Source of the DNA: Bacillus sp. AFS059628
Lineage (GTDB): Bacteria > Bacillota > Bacilli > Bacillales > Bacillaceae_G
Assembly: GCF_002571225.1 (NCBI RefSeq)
Contig: NZ_NVEC01000017.1
Span: 76,145 to 140,144 of the forward strand
Length of the DNA: 64,000 nucleotides
Reading direction: 5' to 3'
Part shown: one piece after another, positions 51,470 through 60,206 of the stretch
Layout: every line of letters begins with the position of its first letter
How positions within the stretch are numbered: the first letter of the stretch is position 1
Notes under the pieces: model-generated
Database searches by the model: none
What the model saw: the letters and a program-made list of their open reading frames with translations, nothing else
What the model was told of the DNA's origin: nothing
Made by a program: the position numbers and the translations under genes

Positions 51470-53320
51470 TTATAGCTTATATTTCTGCATTCGTTTATAA
51501 AATGTACTTCGAGGTACATCTAACAGTTTTGCGGCTAACGAAACATTTCCGTTCGTCTTTTCTAGCGCTTCAATCATGCTATCACGCTGTATTCTTTCAC
51601 GGAAATTTAATGTATGCTCTGTTTTATTTTCTGCTTGCAATGCAAGTTGATGTTGATTTCCCATTATTGTTTGTAATAAAAAAGAGATTTGTTTTTCACA
51701 TATTTCCCGTCCTTGCGACAAAATGTAAATACGTTCTAATACATTTAATAACTCTCGAATATTTCCGGGCCATGTATGCTGTAAAAATTGATTACAGATA
51801 CTCTTTGGAAATACAACATTCCAATCTTTTTGTTCACAAAAATGTTGTATGAAGTACGGAATATCCTCTATTCTTTCTATTAACGATGGAACATATAGCG
51901 GATACACATGTAAACGATAGTATAAATCTTGACGGAATTTCCCTTCTTCTACTAATCGCAATAAATCTTTATGTGTCGCAGTAATGATACGAATATTTAC
52001 TGGTATCTCTTTTGAACTGCCAATTGGGGTTACTGTTCGTTCTTGTAAAACACGCAATAATGCGACTTGCATCTCTGGCGGCACTTCACCAATTTCATCT
52101 AAAAATATTGTACCACCGTCTGCTTGCTCGAATTTCCCTTTATATCCGTGGCGCCGCGCACCTGTAAATGCACCTTCAGCATAACCGAATAATTCACTTT
52201 CCATTAATTCTTTCGGCAATGAACCGCAGTTAACAGCTATAAAAGGACCATTTTTTCTTGGACTATTTTCATGAATCGCTCTCGCTACATATTCTTTCCC
52301 TACACCTGTTTCACCACAAACATATACACTAACGTCAGTTGGAGATACTAGCTTAATTTCGTCTAAAGTATGTTGAAATGCATCGCTTGTCCCAATAACT
52401 CCAGGGAAAGTAATTCCGTTTATAGATGGGGAAGTAGAAAATACATTTCCTTGTTTATTTTCCTTTACATAAATACATTTCCCAATCATTCTATCATTAC
52501 TATATACTGGTACCTCTAACTTAGGTTTCAATCCATTTTGCATTAGATCTTCAAGTTTCATTCGTGACCAATTAGAAACTCGTTCTCGAACCTTCTTGCT
52601 TGCAGAAACGATAACATCACGATGATTACAAATAACAACTTGTTCATCACTGTCAACTACATCTAAAAAACGATGGATTAAATGTAATTCATTTTGATGC
52701 ACTCGAATACTACATTCACGTTCAATCGCATGTGCAATCGAAGTTACCATCCCGAGCATATACGGATGGGAAAATTCAATTGGACAAGAGAAATCTAGAA
52801 CTCCTATTAATTTCCCGTCATCATTATGAATGGGAGCAGCCGCACAGCTCCAGCTATGAGATGCGACAGAATAATGCTCTGTACCACTTATCATAATAGC
52901 CTCTTCAATCTGTAACGCGGTTCCTATCGCATTTGTACCAACAGCTGCTTCCGTCCATTTCACACCTTCAATGAAGTTAATGTGTTTCGCTCGTTTCAAC
53001 GTTTGTTGATTTCCACTTAACGATAGAACGTAACCGTCTGGATCAATTAATAATGCCATCATTTGCAGTTCATCAATGGTTTTTCTCATTTTTTGTATTA
53101 GAGGTATTGCTATATCTAGGAAGATTTCACTCTTTTTCTTTTGATCCTGAAAAATATTAGAAGACAAAATTTTCTGACCTTTATTCATATGAGGATTCAC
53201 ATTTGCTTGTTTACATCGATGCCATGACTCTGAAATTCTTTCGTTAATACGTTTCGAATCAAGGACTCCTTCATCAACAAACTTTTTCCATGTATGTAAG
53301 TAAAACGGTGAAGCTAACAT
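51470..53320 (-). CDS. acoR: sigma-54-dependent activator of acetoin catabolism
   Basis: 616 residues, RBS GGGAGATG. It has an N-terminal sensor region with a GAF domain (about residues 75-205: KWTEAAVGTNAIGTALQIEE, SCAAAPIHNDDGKLIGVLDF), a sigma-54 interaction AAA+ domain (about 310-545) with Walker A GETGVGKE, the GAFTGA loop (EGAFTGARRHGYKGKFEQAD) and Walker B GGTIFLDEIGE, and a C-terminal Fis-type helix-turn-helix (ALEKTNGNVSLAAKLLDVPR). It would activate acoABCL at the -24/-12 promoter at 62294-62310. Unusually it is 4 kb away from that operon, with five other genes in between on this strand. Confidence 0.93.
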   Translation of the reverse strand: MLASPFYLHTWKKFVDEGVLDSKRINERISESWHRCKQANVNPHMNKGQKILSSNIFQDQKKKSEIFLDIAIPLIQKMRKTIDELQMMALLIDPDGYVLSLSGNQQTLKRAKHINFIEGVKWTEAAVGTNAIGTALQIEEAIMISGTEHYSVASHSWSCAAAPIHNDDGKLIGVLDFSCPIEFSHPYMLGMVTSIAHAIERECSIRVHQNELHLIHRFLDVVDSDEQVVICNHRDVIVSASKKVRERVSNWSRMKLEDLMQNGLKPKLEVPVYSNDRMIGKCIYVKENKQGNVFSTSPSINGITFPGVIGTSDAFQHTLDEIKLVSPTDVSVYVCGETGVGKEYVARAIHENSPRKNGPFIAVNCGSLPKELMESELFGYAEGAFTGARRHGYKGKFEQADGGTIFLDEIGEVPPEMQVALLRVLQERTVTPIGSSKEIPVNIRIITATHKDLLRLVEEGKFRQDLYYRLHVYPLYVPSLIERIEDIPYFIQHFCEQKDWNVVFPKSICNQFLQHTWPGNIRELLNVLERIYILSQGREICEKQISFLLQTIMGNQHQLALQAENKTEHTLNFRERIQRDSMIEALEKTNGNVSLAAKLLDVPRSTFYKRMQKYKL

Positions 53321-53370
53321 TGTATCATCTCCCTATTCATTGTTTTGGAGATCTGTAAAAACATACTTTT

Positions 53371-53399
53371 ATTATAAAACTGTATAAAAGCGTTTTCAA
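53371..53399 (-). promoter_or_regulatory. acoR promoter with overlapping cre site
   Basis: On the minus strand TTGAAA (53394-53399), 17 bp, TATAAT (53371-53376). A cre-like site TGAAAACGCTTTTA (53385-53398) covers the -35 with one mismatch to TGNAANCGNWNNC. This predicts glucose repression of the activator gene. Confidence 0.72.
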
Positions 53400-53443
53400 T
53401 AAATCTAGAAAGACGACACAAATATGTTAATAATTTGAATATC

Positions 53444-53617
53444 TTAATGCGCTTCTTTATTCTTTTTTAGTAAAACTATATTTTGTATGATAGACGCAAA
53501 GAAAACACATGACCAAAACCACTTTTGTGGATTGCCGTTTATAAAGAAAACTATCAACGCTATTGCAAATAAAATAGTGGATGCTAAACTAAAATATAAT
53601 TTTGTTTTCATTCCCAT
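53444..53617 (-). CDS. small membrane protein, 57 residues
   Basis: The ATG at 53615-53617 opens MGMKTKLYFSLASTILFAIA then LIVFFINGNPQKWFWSCVFF and ends KKNKEAH. It has two membrane helices around a short polar turn with a basic C-terminus. GAAGAGTG upstream serves as binding site, 17 bp after the stop of the NIPSNAP gene. It appears to be the last gene of the DeoR-led transcript. Function unknown. Confidence 0.6.
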   Translation of the reverse strand: MGMKTKLYFSLASTILFAIALIVFFINGNPQKWFWSCVFFASIIQNIVLLKKNKEAH

Positions 53618-53634
53618 TATGCATCACTCTTCAA

Positions 53635-53973
53635 TCACTTTACAGTACATACTAACTCTTCATTTTTTAACTCTAATATGTACTTCTGTAAAACATATTC
53701 TCTTCCGCCATGTTTTTCATACCACTCATGTATTCTGTTAACATGTATCTTGTCGTTTCTAATTTTCGATTTAATGTCTTTATACTGGTCATAACTATCA
53801 TATTCCCATATGGCGAATATTTCTGTTGTTCCATCATTATTATCTTTCATCCAGCGTCCTATTAACCTGGAACCATGCTTTAATTGATTGGGTAAGTTCG
53901 TGTTAGTAAAATGCTCATTAAATGTTTCTACAAATTCATTCTTTACTATATAGTACTTTCTTCTGTAAAACAT
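53635..53973 (-). CDS. NIPSNAP family protein
   Basis: 112 residues, RBS AGAGGTG. The dimeric alpha-beta barrel pattern FYRRKYYIVKNEFVETFNEH, LPNQLKHGSRLIGRWMKDN and TEIFAIWEYDSYDQYKDIKS is that of NIPSNAP proteins. Function unknown. It starts four bases after the GNAT gene stop, in one transcript with the DeoR and GNAT genes. Confidence 0.8.
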   Translation of the reverse strand: MFYRRKYYIVKNEFVETFNEHFTNTNLPNQLKHGSRLIGRWMKDNNDGTTEIFAIWEYDSYDQYKDIKSKIRNDKIHVNRIHEWYEKHGGREYVLQKYILELKNEELVCTVK

Positions 53974-53977
53974 CCCA

Positions 53978-54529
53978 CTACACCTCTTTTATGAATCTTC
54001 CCATTACAACCGTATTATAATACTTCCCATCCGACAGTCTTTTATCATATTTCAAAATACCTTCTACTTCAAAACCTAATTTTTTATACAGCTGAATGGC
54101 TTTTTCATTTGTCTCTAACACTTGTAATGATATCTTTTTTACTTCATTTTCATTAGCCCACTGAATAGATTGTTGCAAGAGACTCTTCCCGATTCCATAT
54201 CCCCAAAACTCTCTTAAAATACAAACGCCAAACTCTACTTTATGGGATAATCTTTTCAAATTTGATCCTTCACATCTTGAAAACCCTACAATTTGGTTGT
54301 GCACTTCTGCAACTAAAAAGAGATTCTTCACCTCTTCACTATCTGCTTTTATTCTTTTTTGAAAACCTATTTTATCTATAAATCCCTCTCCAGCTTCTCT
54401 ATCCATATTTTCAGTTTCGCCATCGATCTGAACTCTAATCTTCGATAATTGCTCCGCATCCGTTTCAGCTGCTGAACGAATTGTGTAAGTTAATCCATTT
54501 ATATGAAACTCTTGTTCTTTTATAATCAT
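53978..54529 (-). CDS. GNAT family N-acetyltransferase
   Basis: 183 residues, RBS AAAGGAG. The acetyl-CoA site is visible in FGVCILREFWGYGIGKSLLQ and the following KKISLQVLETNEKAIQLYKK, LGFEVEG; the C-terminus (GKYYNTVVMGRF) is typical of the RimJ/PaiA-like group. Substrate unknown. It follows the DeoR gene by 12 bp. Confidence 0.87.
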   Translation of the reverse strand: MIIKEQEFHINGLTYTIRSAAETDAEQLSKIRVQIDGETENMDREAGEGFIDKIGFQKRIKADSEEVKNLFLVAEVHNQIVGFSRCEGSNLKRLSHKVEFGVCILREFWGYGIGKSLLQQSIQWANENEVKKISLQVLETNEKAIQLYKKLGFEVEGILKYDKRLSDGKYYNTVVMGRFIKEV

Positions 54530-54541
54530 TTTAAACTCCTT

Positions 54542-55312
54542 TTAAATGCAGTCTATTGATGCTATCAAAATTTCTTTGCCTTGTTTCTCAAATTGTTGAA
54601 TCATTTCTTTAGGAGCTTCTTCATCTGTTATTATAAGTTCAATTTCTCTCAGTGACTCTCCTTTAATAAAGCAATCTCTTCCAAGTTTAGCATGCGGAGC
54701 TAAACAAATATTTCTTCTAGCAATTTTACTTACTGTTTTTCCAAAATAAGCAACTTCCGGCGTTGTAGTACTTATACCATTCAATGAAATGCCAACACCT
54801 GTAGAGAAATAAATATCAATTGATAACCTACTGATCATTTCAGAGGCAAGTGTATCTGTCATATTTCCTGATGGTTTCATCTTTCCACCAATTAAATACG
54901 TTTCTACATTCTTATAATCCCGTAACTTACTAGCAATTTCTAAAGCATTCGTAATCACTGTAAATGACGTTTCAGGTAAATACTTTAACATTGCATAATG
55001 GATAGAAGCTCCGCCAATAAAAACGGAATCTCCTTCTTGTATGTAGGATGCAGCAACTTTCGCAATCGCTTCTTCACCTAGTGAACTATCACGATAACAT
55101 TTCGATGGTTCAGCAGTTAAATTTCTTACTCTAGTAAGTTCGATTGCACCTCCATGTGTTCTTTTTAACAAGCCATCCTTCTCCATAATAGACAAATCTC
55201 TTCTTATAGAATCAATAGACATATCGAAACTTTCCGCAAGATCTTTAGCAATTACCCTTCCGTTTTTCTTAAGTAATTCTAAAATTTTCTCTCTACGCTC
55301 TTCAGTAAACAT
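54542..55312 (-). CDS. DeoR family transcriptional regulator
   Basis: 256 residues, RBS GCGGTGG. The N-terminal DeoR helix-turn-helix is exact (RREKILELLKKNGRVIAKDL, DMSIDSIRRDLSIMEKDGLL, KRTHGGAI). The C-terminal sugar-phosphate-binding (DeoRC) domain has GEEAIAKVAASYIQEGDSVF, TVITNALEIASKL, YLIGGKMKPSGNMTD and the terminal ELIITDEE. These regulators sense phosphorylated sugars or nucleosides. No sugar gene is adjacent; it heads an operon of GNAT, NIPSNAP and a small membrane protein. Confidence 0.88.
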   Translation of the reverse strand: MFTEERREKILELLKKNGRVIAKDLAESFDMSIDSIRRDLSIMEKDGLLKRTHGGAIELTRVRNLTAEPSKCYRDSSLGEEAIAKVAASYIQEGDSVFIGGASIHYAMLKYLPETSFTVITNALEIASKLRDYKNVETYLIGGKMKPSGNMTDTLASEMISRLSIDIYFSTGVGISLNGISTTTPEVAYFGKTVSKIARRNICLAPHAKLGRDCFIKGESLREIELIITDEEAPKEMIQQFEKQGKEILIASIDCI

Positions 55313-55507
55313 GTATCCACCGCCGTCATTGAAGATTCTGAAACTTTATTTTTATTTTAATTATATGCATGTCTCTTCCGTTTTACAATATTTTCAATTC
55401 TTATTCACTCTGTTTTATTCAGCTTTTTCCCTCTTTCTATTCCATTTCCTTCCTATTCATGTAAAATTATTCCTATGTTTTACTTTTTAACACAGAAAGA
55501 AATTATT

Positions 55508-55999
55508 ATGAAATCTATAATGAAAGTAACTTGTACAGCATTATTATTTACAGGACTTATGGCAGGATGTAGTGGGAATACTGCACCGAAACAAGAAAAG
55601 AGCGCTCTTGAAAAAAATGCAATGCACTATGGGGAAATAGTTAAAAATGAATACTATAGAGCAACTGTTGAAAATGCTAAATTCGAAAAAATAGACAAAG
55701 AGTGGCGTCTCACAGCTCGTGTTACTATAAATAACGCTCGTGCTGACGGACAAACGATAGATCTTTCAGAAATAAAATATTTCATAAAAGATGAAAAAAC
55801 GGGTAAAAAATACGAAGGTGAAGTTATACAAAATGAAAATGCTAAAAAGGTTCCATCTGAGTTTTCTTTAACTAGCGACATTGAATTTAATATGAAAACT
55901 TCACCAAAAGATTTAAATCATATATATTTATACATAGATAGCAAAGCTGCGCCGTTAACAGATACATATTGGAAACTTGATAATTTAGCATCTAAATAA
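55508..55999 (+). CDS. lipoprotein of unknown function
   Basis: 163 residues from the ATG at 55508 (weak binding site AGAAAGAAA). The signal peptide ends in the lipobox LMAGC (cysteine about residue 21). The mature domain is a beta-sandwich-like sequence (WRLTARVTINNARADGQTID, YFIKDEKTGKKYEGEVIQNE, FSLTSDIEFNMK). It resembles small Bacillus lipoproteins with Ig-like folds. Its stop overlaps the convergent DUF4085 gene by eight bases. Confidence 0.7.
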   Translation: MKSIMKVTCTALLFTGLMAGCSGNTAPKQEKSALEKNAMHYGEIVKNEYYRATVENAKFEKIDKEWRLTARVTINNARADGQTIDLSEIKYFIKDEKTGKKYEGEVIQNENAKKVPSEFSLTSDIEFNMKTSPKDLNHIYLYIDSKAAPLTDTYWKLDNLASK

Positions 56000-56684
56000 A
56001 AAACAGTCCTATAAGACTGTTTTTTATTTGTAAACTTATCTCAAGCAGTACGCCTTTTGCACAAATCGTCACTTCTTCAAATGGACAATCAAATAAAACA
56101 CCCAATTCGAACCCTTCATTCGTAAGATCTATTTCATGACATAACCACCAAGCACCTTCAAAATCTTCCGGAATAGAACATTTCGTTACCCCTGTAAAAG
56201 TTACTTGCAGTTTATCAAATTCACTGAACGTACCGCTGCAATCCAAAGCAATAATTAGCGTATCTTTTGATAATCTCTCTACTGATTTGACCACACTATC
56301 ATGTAGTGAGTATTCATGTAGTTTAACGACATTCTGCGCGAGCTTTTCTTTTATAATATTATAATTATCTATACAAGCTTGTTCTAAATCATTCATTCTT
56401 TTCTCATAATCTTCAGTCCACTCAAGCATAAGTTTCTTTAACTTTTCCGATGGGTATTCTGAATTAATTGTATTGTCATGAATATATGGATGTAATGACT
56501 TAGGGAGAAACTTTAATAAATCTTCTTTCTTTTCTTCCACGTCTTCTCTTAAACTTTGCTTATAATCTATTCCTAACTTTTCGCTCTCTCGTAACATCTC
56601 TTCCCATTCTTCTACTGTTTCTGGAAAAATTAAAAATCCAGATACTTGCATTTCTTTATACCAATCTTTATTAAAATACTTCAA
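55992..56684 (-). CDS. DUF4085 family protein
   Basis: 230 residues. The start MKYFNKDWYKEMQVSGFLIF and the acidic helical N-terminal half, followed by LHEYSLHDSVVKSVERLSKD, DCSGTFSEFDKLQVTFTGVT and WWLCHEIDLTNEGFELGVLF, match DUF4085. The last residues (NSLIGLFFI) are encoded by the terminator hairpin of the convergent lipoprotein gene, so the two genes and the terminator overlap. Function unknown. Confidence 0.75.
   Translation of the reverse strand: MKYFNKDWYKEMQVSGFLIFPETVEEWEEMLRESEKLGIDYKQSLREDVEEKKEDLLKFLPKSLHPYIHDNTINSEYPSEKLKKLMLEWTEDYEKRMNDLEQACIDNYNIIKEKLAQNVVKLHEYSLHDSVVKSVERLSKDTLIIALDCSGTFSEFDKLQVTFTGVTKCSIPEDFEGAWWLCHEIDLTNEGFELGVLFDCPFEEVTICAKGVLLEISLQIKNSLIGLFFI
55998..56025. 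terminator. terminator shared with the end of the DUF4085 gene
   Basis: An 11-bp stem AAAAAACAGTC / GACTGTTTTTT with a 6-base loop, immediately after the lipoprotein stop and inside the last codons of the convergent gene. Confidence 0.8.
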
Positions 56685-56905
56685 AGACTTTCCCCCTAAA
56701 ACATTTTAACATCCAACAAAGGCAATACATCTATTTATTATATCATTCCAATAACCGTTTTTTCTAAAGAAAAAATACAAAACTGTAAATATTCCGCCTA
56801 TTATTTCTAAAACTTCAGAATATTTACAATAGTAGATAATTAGAATACATTTTACTAGTACAAAGATTCACCTGTACAAAAATCTAAACAAAAAGGGATG
56901 GTTAT

Positions 56906-57502
56906 ATGTTGAAGAAATTAGTAGCAGGTACATTAGTAGCGGGATTTGCATTAACTGTAGGACTAGGAGTAGCGAGTGCTGAAGAAAAAAGTAACACAAT
57001 TAAGTCTTTTGATTATTTAAAAGTGGATGAACAGAATGTTAATTCACTTACAAAAGTAAGTGATCAGGATAAGAAAGATATCCAAATTACTATGGTATTA
57101 CCAGAGCAAAATGAAAATGGAGATTGGTTAGCTTACGGTTTTACTAGCCGTGAAACATTAGATGCTTATATTGAAAAGGATAAAAAAGCACTTAAAAATA
57201 AAATTAATCCTTTAGGTAGCGGTGCTGGTAGTACTGATTTTTATGAACATAAAGATAAAGGTGGCCAATATATTTACTGGAGCAGCGGTTTTAAAAACTT
57301 ACCTTCTAGCTGGAATGACAGAATTTCTTCTGTAAGTACAGCATCGCCTTCAGCGAGTTATTCAACGACACTTTGGGAGCACACTTCAACACAAGGCTAT
57401 GGAAAAGGTGTTGTATTCAAACATGCTGATTGGTACGGTAAAACTGCTAATTTAGCTGCTGATTGGAATGATATTACTTCAGCGATTGATGTAAAAAAAT
57501 AA
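56906..57502 (+). CDS. secreted beta/gamma-crystallin-like protein
   Basis: 198 residues with AAAGGGATGG before the ATG. A typical signal peptide (VAGTLVAGFALTVGLGVASA) is followed by a charged segment and, from about residue 110, two Greek-key-like repeats: FYEHKDKGGQYIYWSSGFKN then PSSWNDRISSVST, and TLWEHTSTQGYGKGVVFKHA then ADWNDITSAIDV. WND-x-xS resembles the calcium-binding (N/D)(N/D)xx(S/T)S motif of microbial beta/gamma-crystallins. It may be a stress or calcium-binding surface protein; it could also belong to the related protease-inhibitor group. It stands next to, but opposite, the aco operon. Confidence 0.65.
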   Translation: MLKKLVAGTLVAGFALTVGLGVASAEEKSNTIKSFDYLKVDEQNVNSLTKVSDQDKKDIQITMVLPEQNENGDWLAYGFTSRETLDAYIEKDKKALKNKINPLGSGAGSTDFYEHKDKGGQYIYWSSGFKNLPSSWNDRISSVSTASPSASYSTTLWEHTSTQGYGKGVVFKHADWYGKTANLAADWNDITSAIDVKK

Positions 57503-57532
57503 TAGGATATTCAATTTTTTCTGTAAAAATTC

Positions 57533-57571
57533 AAACCACTATTCTCTTATTCATTTAGAGAATAGTGGTTT
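57533..57571. terminator. bidirectional terminator between the crystallin-like gene and acoL
   Basis: A perfect 15-bp stem AAACCACTATTCTCT / AGAGAATAGTGGTTT with a 9-base loop. Confidence 0.88.
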
Positions 57572-57584
57572 ATTATATTTCCAT

Positions 57585-58964
57585 CTAAGCATGTACAGCA
57601 TGTCCTATGGCTTGCAATAACGCTTCATGAATCGCTTCAGATAAAGTTGGATGCGCTGCAATATAATCTCTCATAATATCAGCAGTAACTTCCGTATGAA
57701 TCATTACGGTTCCTTGTCCAATCAGTTCGGTTGCACGAGGACCGATAATAGAAATACCTACAATTTCTTGATATTTAGGCTCCACAATAACTTTTACTTT
57801 ACCCGTTTGTTCTCCAATAATAAGCGCTTTTCCATTTGCTGAAAAAGGAAACTCCCCGATAAGAATATCACCATATTGCTCTCTTGCTAATTTTTCACTT
57901 AAACCGACACTGGCAATTTCTGGAGCTGTATAAATACAGCGAGGTACAGCATGGTAGTTTATCTTTACATCTTCTCCACTCGCGTGTAATGCTGCCGTAG
58001 TTCCTTCATGGAAGGCAACGTGAGCAAGCTGGATTCCGCCAATCACATCACCTGCTGCGTAAATATGTGATACATTTGTTTGCATATGTTCATTCACAGC
58101 AATTCCTTTATTTGAAAATTGAACACCCGCTTTTTCTAAACCTAATTTTTGCACACGTGGTTTTCGACCGACAGAAACGAGAACAAATTCCGGATTGACT
58201 ACTTGGATACTTCCTTCATATTCAAATGAAGCCTGCTGCTTATAATTATTTAATCCTTTTAAAGCTGCTTCTGTAAATATTTCTACGTTGTCATTTTCCA
58301 GTTTCTCTTTTAATATTTGTGCGATATCTCCATCTTCACCAGGTAATAATTGCGGTGCCATTTCAACAATCGTAACTTTTGTTCCAAGACGACTATAAAT
58401 ACTGGCAAACTCGCACCCTATTACACCACCACCAACGATTAACAATGATTTCGGTATATTTTCTAGGGACATTGCATGGCTACTATTTAAAATCCACTTC
58501 CCATCAAATGGAGCAAAAGGTAATTCAGTCGGTTCTGAACCTGCCGCAATAATGAACTGTTCTCCATCTACTACAATTTCTTTATCACCGTGTGTAACTC
58601 TCACACGATGATCCGTTTCAAATCTTGCTTTACCTTGTATAACTTTTATTTTATTTTTCTTCATTAAATATTGAATTCCTTGGACGAGCTGCGTTACGAT
58701 TTGTGATTTCCTCGCCTGTATTTGCTTCCAATCAACTGAAATACTTCCTTCGTTAAGCATAACTCCATAATGATTCGCTTCTCTCACAATGTCATGCACT
58801 TCTACACTTTCTAACAATGATTTCGTAGGCATACAACCAACATTTAAACAAGTCCCACCAAGATCAGCTTCATCAATAAGAGTGACTTCTTTTCCACTTT
58901 GAGCCGCGGTAATTGCTGCTACATAACCAGCAGGCCCACCTCCAATAACGACTAGTTTACTCAT
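57585..58964 (-). CDS. acoL: dihydrolipoyl dehydrogenase, E3 of acetoin dehydrogenase
   Basis: 459 residues, RBS AGAAGGTGAG. It has FAD binding VVIGGGPAGYVAAITAAQSG, the redox disulfide in GGTCLNVGCMPTKSL (about residues 37-51), NAD binding LLIVGGGVIGCEFASIYSRL, the second FAD motif IYAAGDVIGGIQLAHVAFHE and the catalytic HAHPTLSEAIHEA near the C-terminus. It reoxidises the lipoyl group of AcoC. It is the last gene of acoABCL, 15 bp after acoC. Confidence 0.95.
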   Translation of the reverse strand: MSKLVVIGGGPAGYVAAITAAQSGKEVTLIDEADLGGTCLNVGCMPTKSLLESVEVHDIVREANHYGVMLNEGSISVDWKQIQARKSQIVTQLVQGIQYLMKKNKIKVIQGKARFETDHRVRVTHGDKEIVVDGEQFIIAAGSEPTELPFAPFDGKWILNSSHAMSLENIPKSLLIVGGGVIGCEFASIYSRLGTKVTIVEMAPQLLPGEDGDIAQILKEKLENDNVEIFTEAALKGLNNYKQQASFEYEGSIQVVNPEFVLVSVGRKPRVQKLGLEKAGVQFSNKGIAVNEHMQTNVSHIYAAGDVIGGIQLAHVAFHEGTTAALHASGEDVKINYHAVPRCIYTAPEIASVGLSEKLAREQYGDILIGEFPFSANGKALIIGEQTGKVKVIVEPKYQEIVGISIIGPRATELIGQGTVMIHTEVTADIMRDYIAAHPTLSEAIHEALLQAIGHAVHA

Positions 58965-58979
58965 TCTCTCACCTTCTCT

Positions 58980-60179
58980 TTATAAAAGAATTGTTACAGG
59001 TTCTTCTAAATAACGTTTAATTGTGTGTAAAAATGCAGCTGCTGGTGCACCATCTAATACACGATGATCGAATGTTAAACTTAAAGGTAACATACTTCCT
59101 TTTCTTAATTTTTTCCCTTTATATACAGGAACATGTTCAATTGCCCCTACACCTAAAATACCAGTTTCAGGTGTATTTAATACTGGCGTAAAATATTCAA
59201 TACCGAAGCTACCTAAATTACTAATTGTAAAGGTTGTTCCTTGCATATCATCACTACTTAAACTCCCTGCTCGTGCCTTTTGTGCCACATTCTTAATCCC
59301 TTTAGATAGTTCTACTAAAGATAGATCATTTGCAAAGCGAATAGCTGGAACGACTAGTCCTTTTTCTAACGCGACCGCCATGCCTAAATGAACATGTTCA
59401 AATTGATGAATGGCATCATCTATATAAGCGCTGTTCATCTCTTTATGCTCTTTAAGCGCTAATACAACAGCACGAGAAACGAAATCCGTGATAGTTAGTT
59501 TGTTATCGTACCGTTTTTGTACAACTTCCGCTATTTCTTTATGTAAAGCTACTAAATCTGTAACATCCACTTTCATCGTTAATGTTAATTGCGCACTATT
59601 TTGTAGGCTTGCATGCATACGATTCGCAATTGCTTTTCGCATACCAGTAATAGGAATGACTTTACTTTCTTCTTGTTCAAGTATCTCTGGAATTATTACT
59701 CTTTCTTCAATCGCTTTTAATACGTCTACTTTTGTAATCCTTCCGCCGGGGCCTGTACCAACTAATGCCTCGATATCTAGATTTTCAGACTTTGCAATTT
59801 TCTTCGCTACAGGTGAAATTTTGATTCTTTGCTTCGCCACTTCTTTCGCATATGGTTCTGGATGTTGGATATTTTCAGGCTCAGGGTTAGGTATTTTTTC
59901 TTCTACAATATTTTTACTTTCATAGACTTCTACCTTTTCGTTCGGCTTACCGATATAGCAAATGACAGTGCCAGGTGGAACGCCCTCATCTTCACTTACA
60001 GCTATATCAATAACAGTTCCATCCGCTGGTGCTTCTATTTCCGTTTCGATTTTTTCTGAGTTAATACTAGCAATTAGTTCACCTTTTGCTACATGATCAC
60101 CTGCTTTAATATTCCAGCTCGTAATAATACCTTCTTTCATCGCCATACCTAACTTCGGCATTACAACTTCTACAGCCAT
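58980..60179 (-). CDS. acoC: dihydrolipoamide acetyltransferase, E2 of acetoin dehydrogenase
   Basis: 399 residues, RBS AAGGGAGAG. It has one lipoyl domain (residues 1-78, lipoyl lysine in SINSEKIETEIEAPADGT), a linker, a subunit-binding domain (about 118-155: SPVAKKIAKSENLDIEALVG then PGGRITKVDVLKAI) and the catalytic domain ending LSLTFDHRVLDGAPAAAFL with the DHRVLDG active site. It forms the core of the complex and passes acetyl to CoA. Confidence 0.95.
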   Translation of the reverse strand: MAVEVVMPKLGMAMKEGIITSWNIKAGDHVAKGELIASINSEKIETEIEAPADGTVIDIAVSEDEGVPPGTVICYIGKPNEKVEVYESKNIVEEKIPNPEPENIQHPEPYAKEVAKQRIKISPVAKKIAKSENLDIEALVGTGPGGRITKVDVLKAIEERVIIPEILEQEESKVIPITGMRKAIANRMHASLQNSAQLTLTMKVDVTDLVALHKEIAEVVQKRYDNKLTITDFVSRAVVLALKEHKEMNSAYIDDAIHQFEHVHLGMAVALEKGLVVPAIRFANDLSLVELSKGIKNVAQKARAGSLSSDDMQGTTFTISNLGSFGIEYFTPVLNTPETGILGVGAIEHVPVYKGKKLRKGSMLPLSLTFDHRVLDGAPAAAFLHTIKRYLEEPVTILL

Positions 60180-60206
60180 GTTTCTCTCTCCCTTCTCATC
60201 GTTTCA

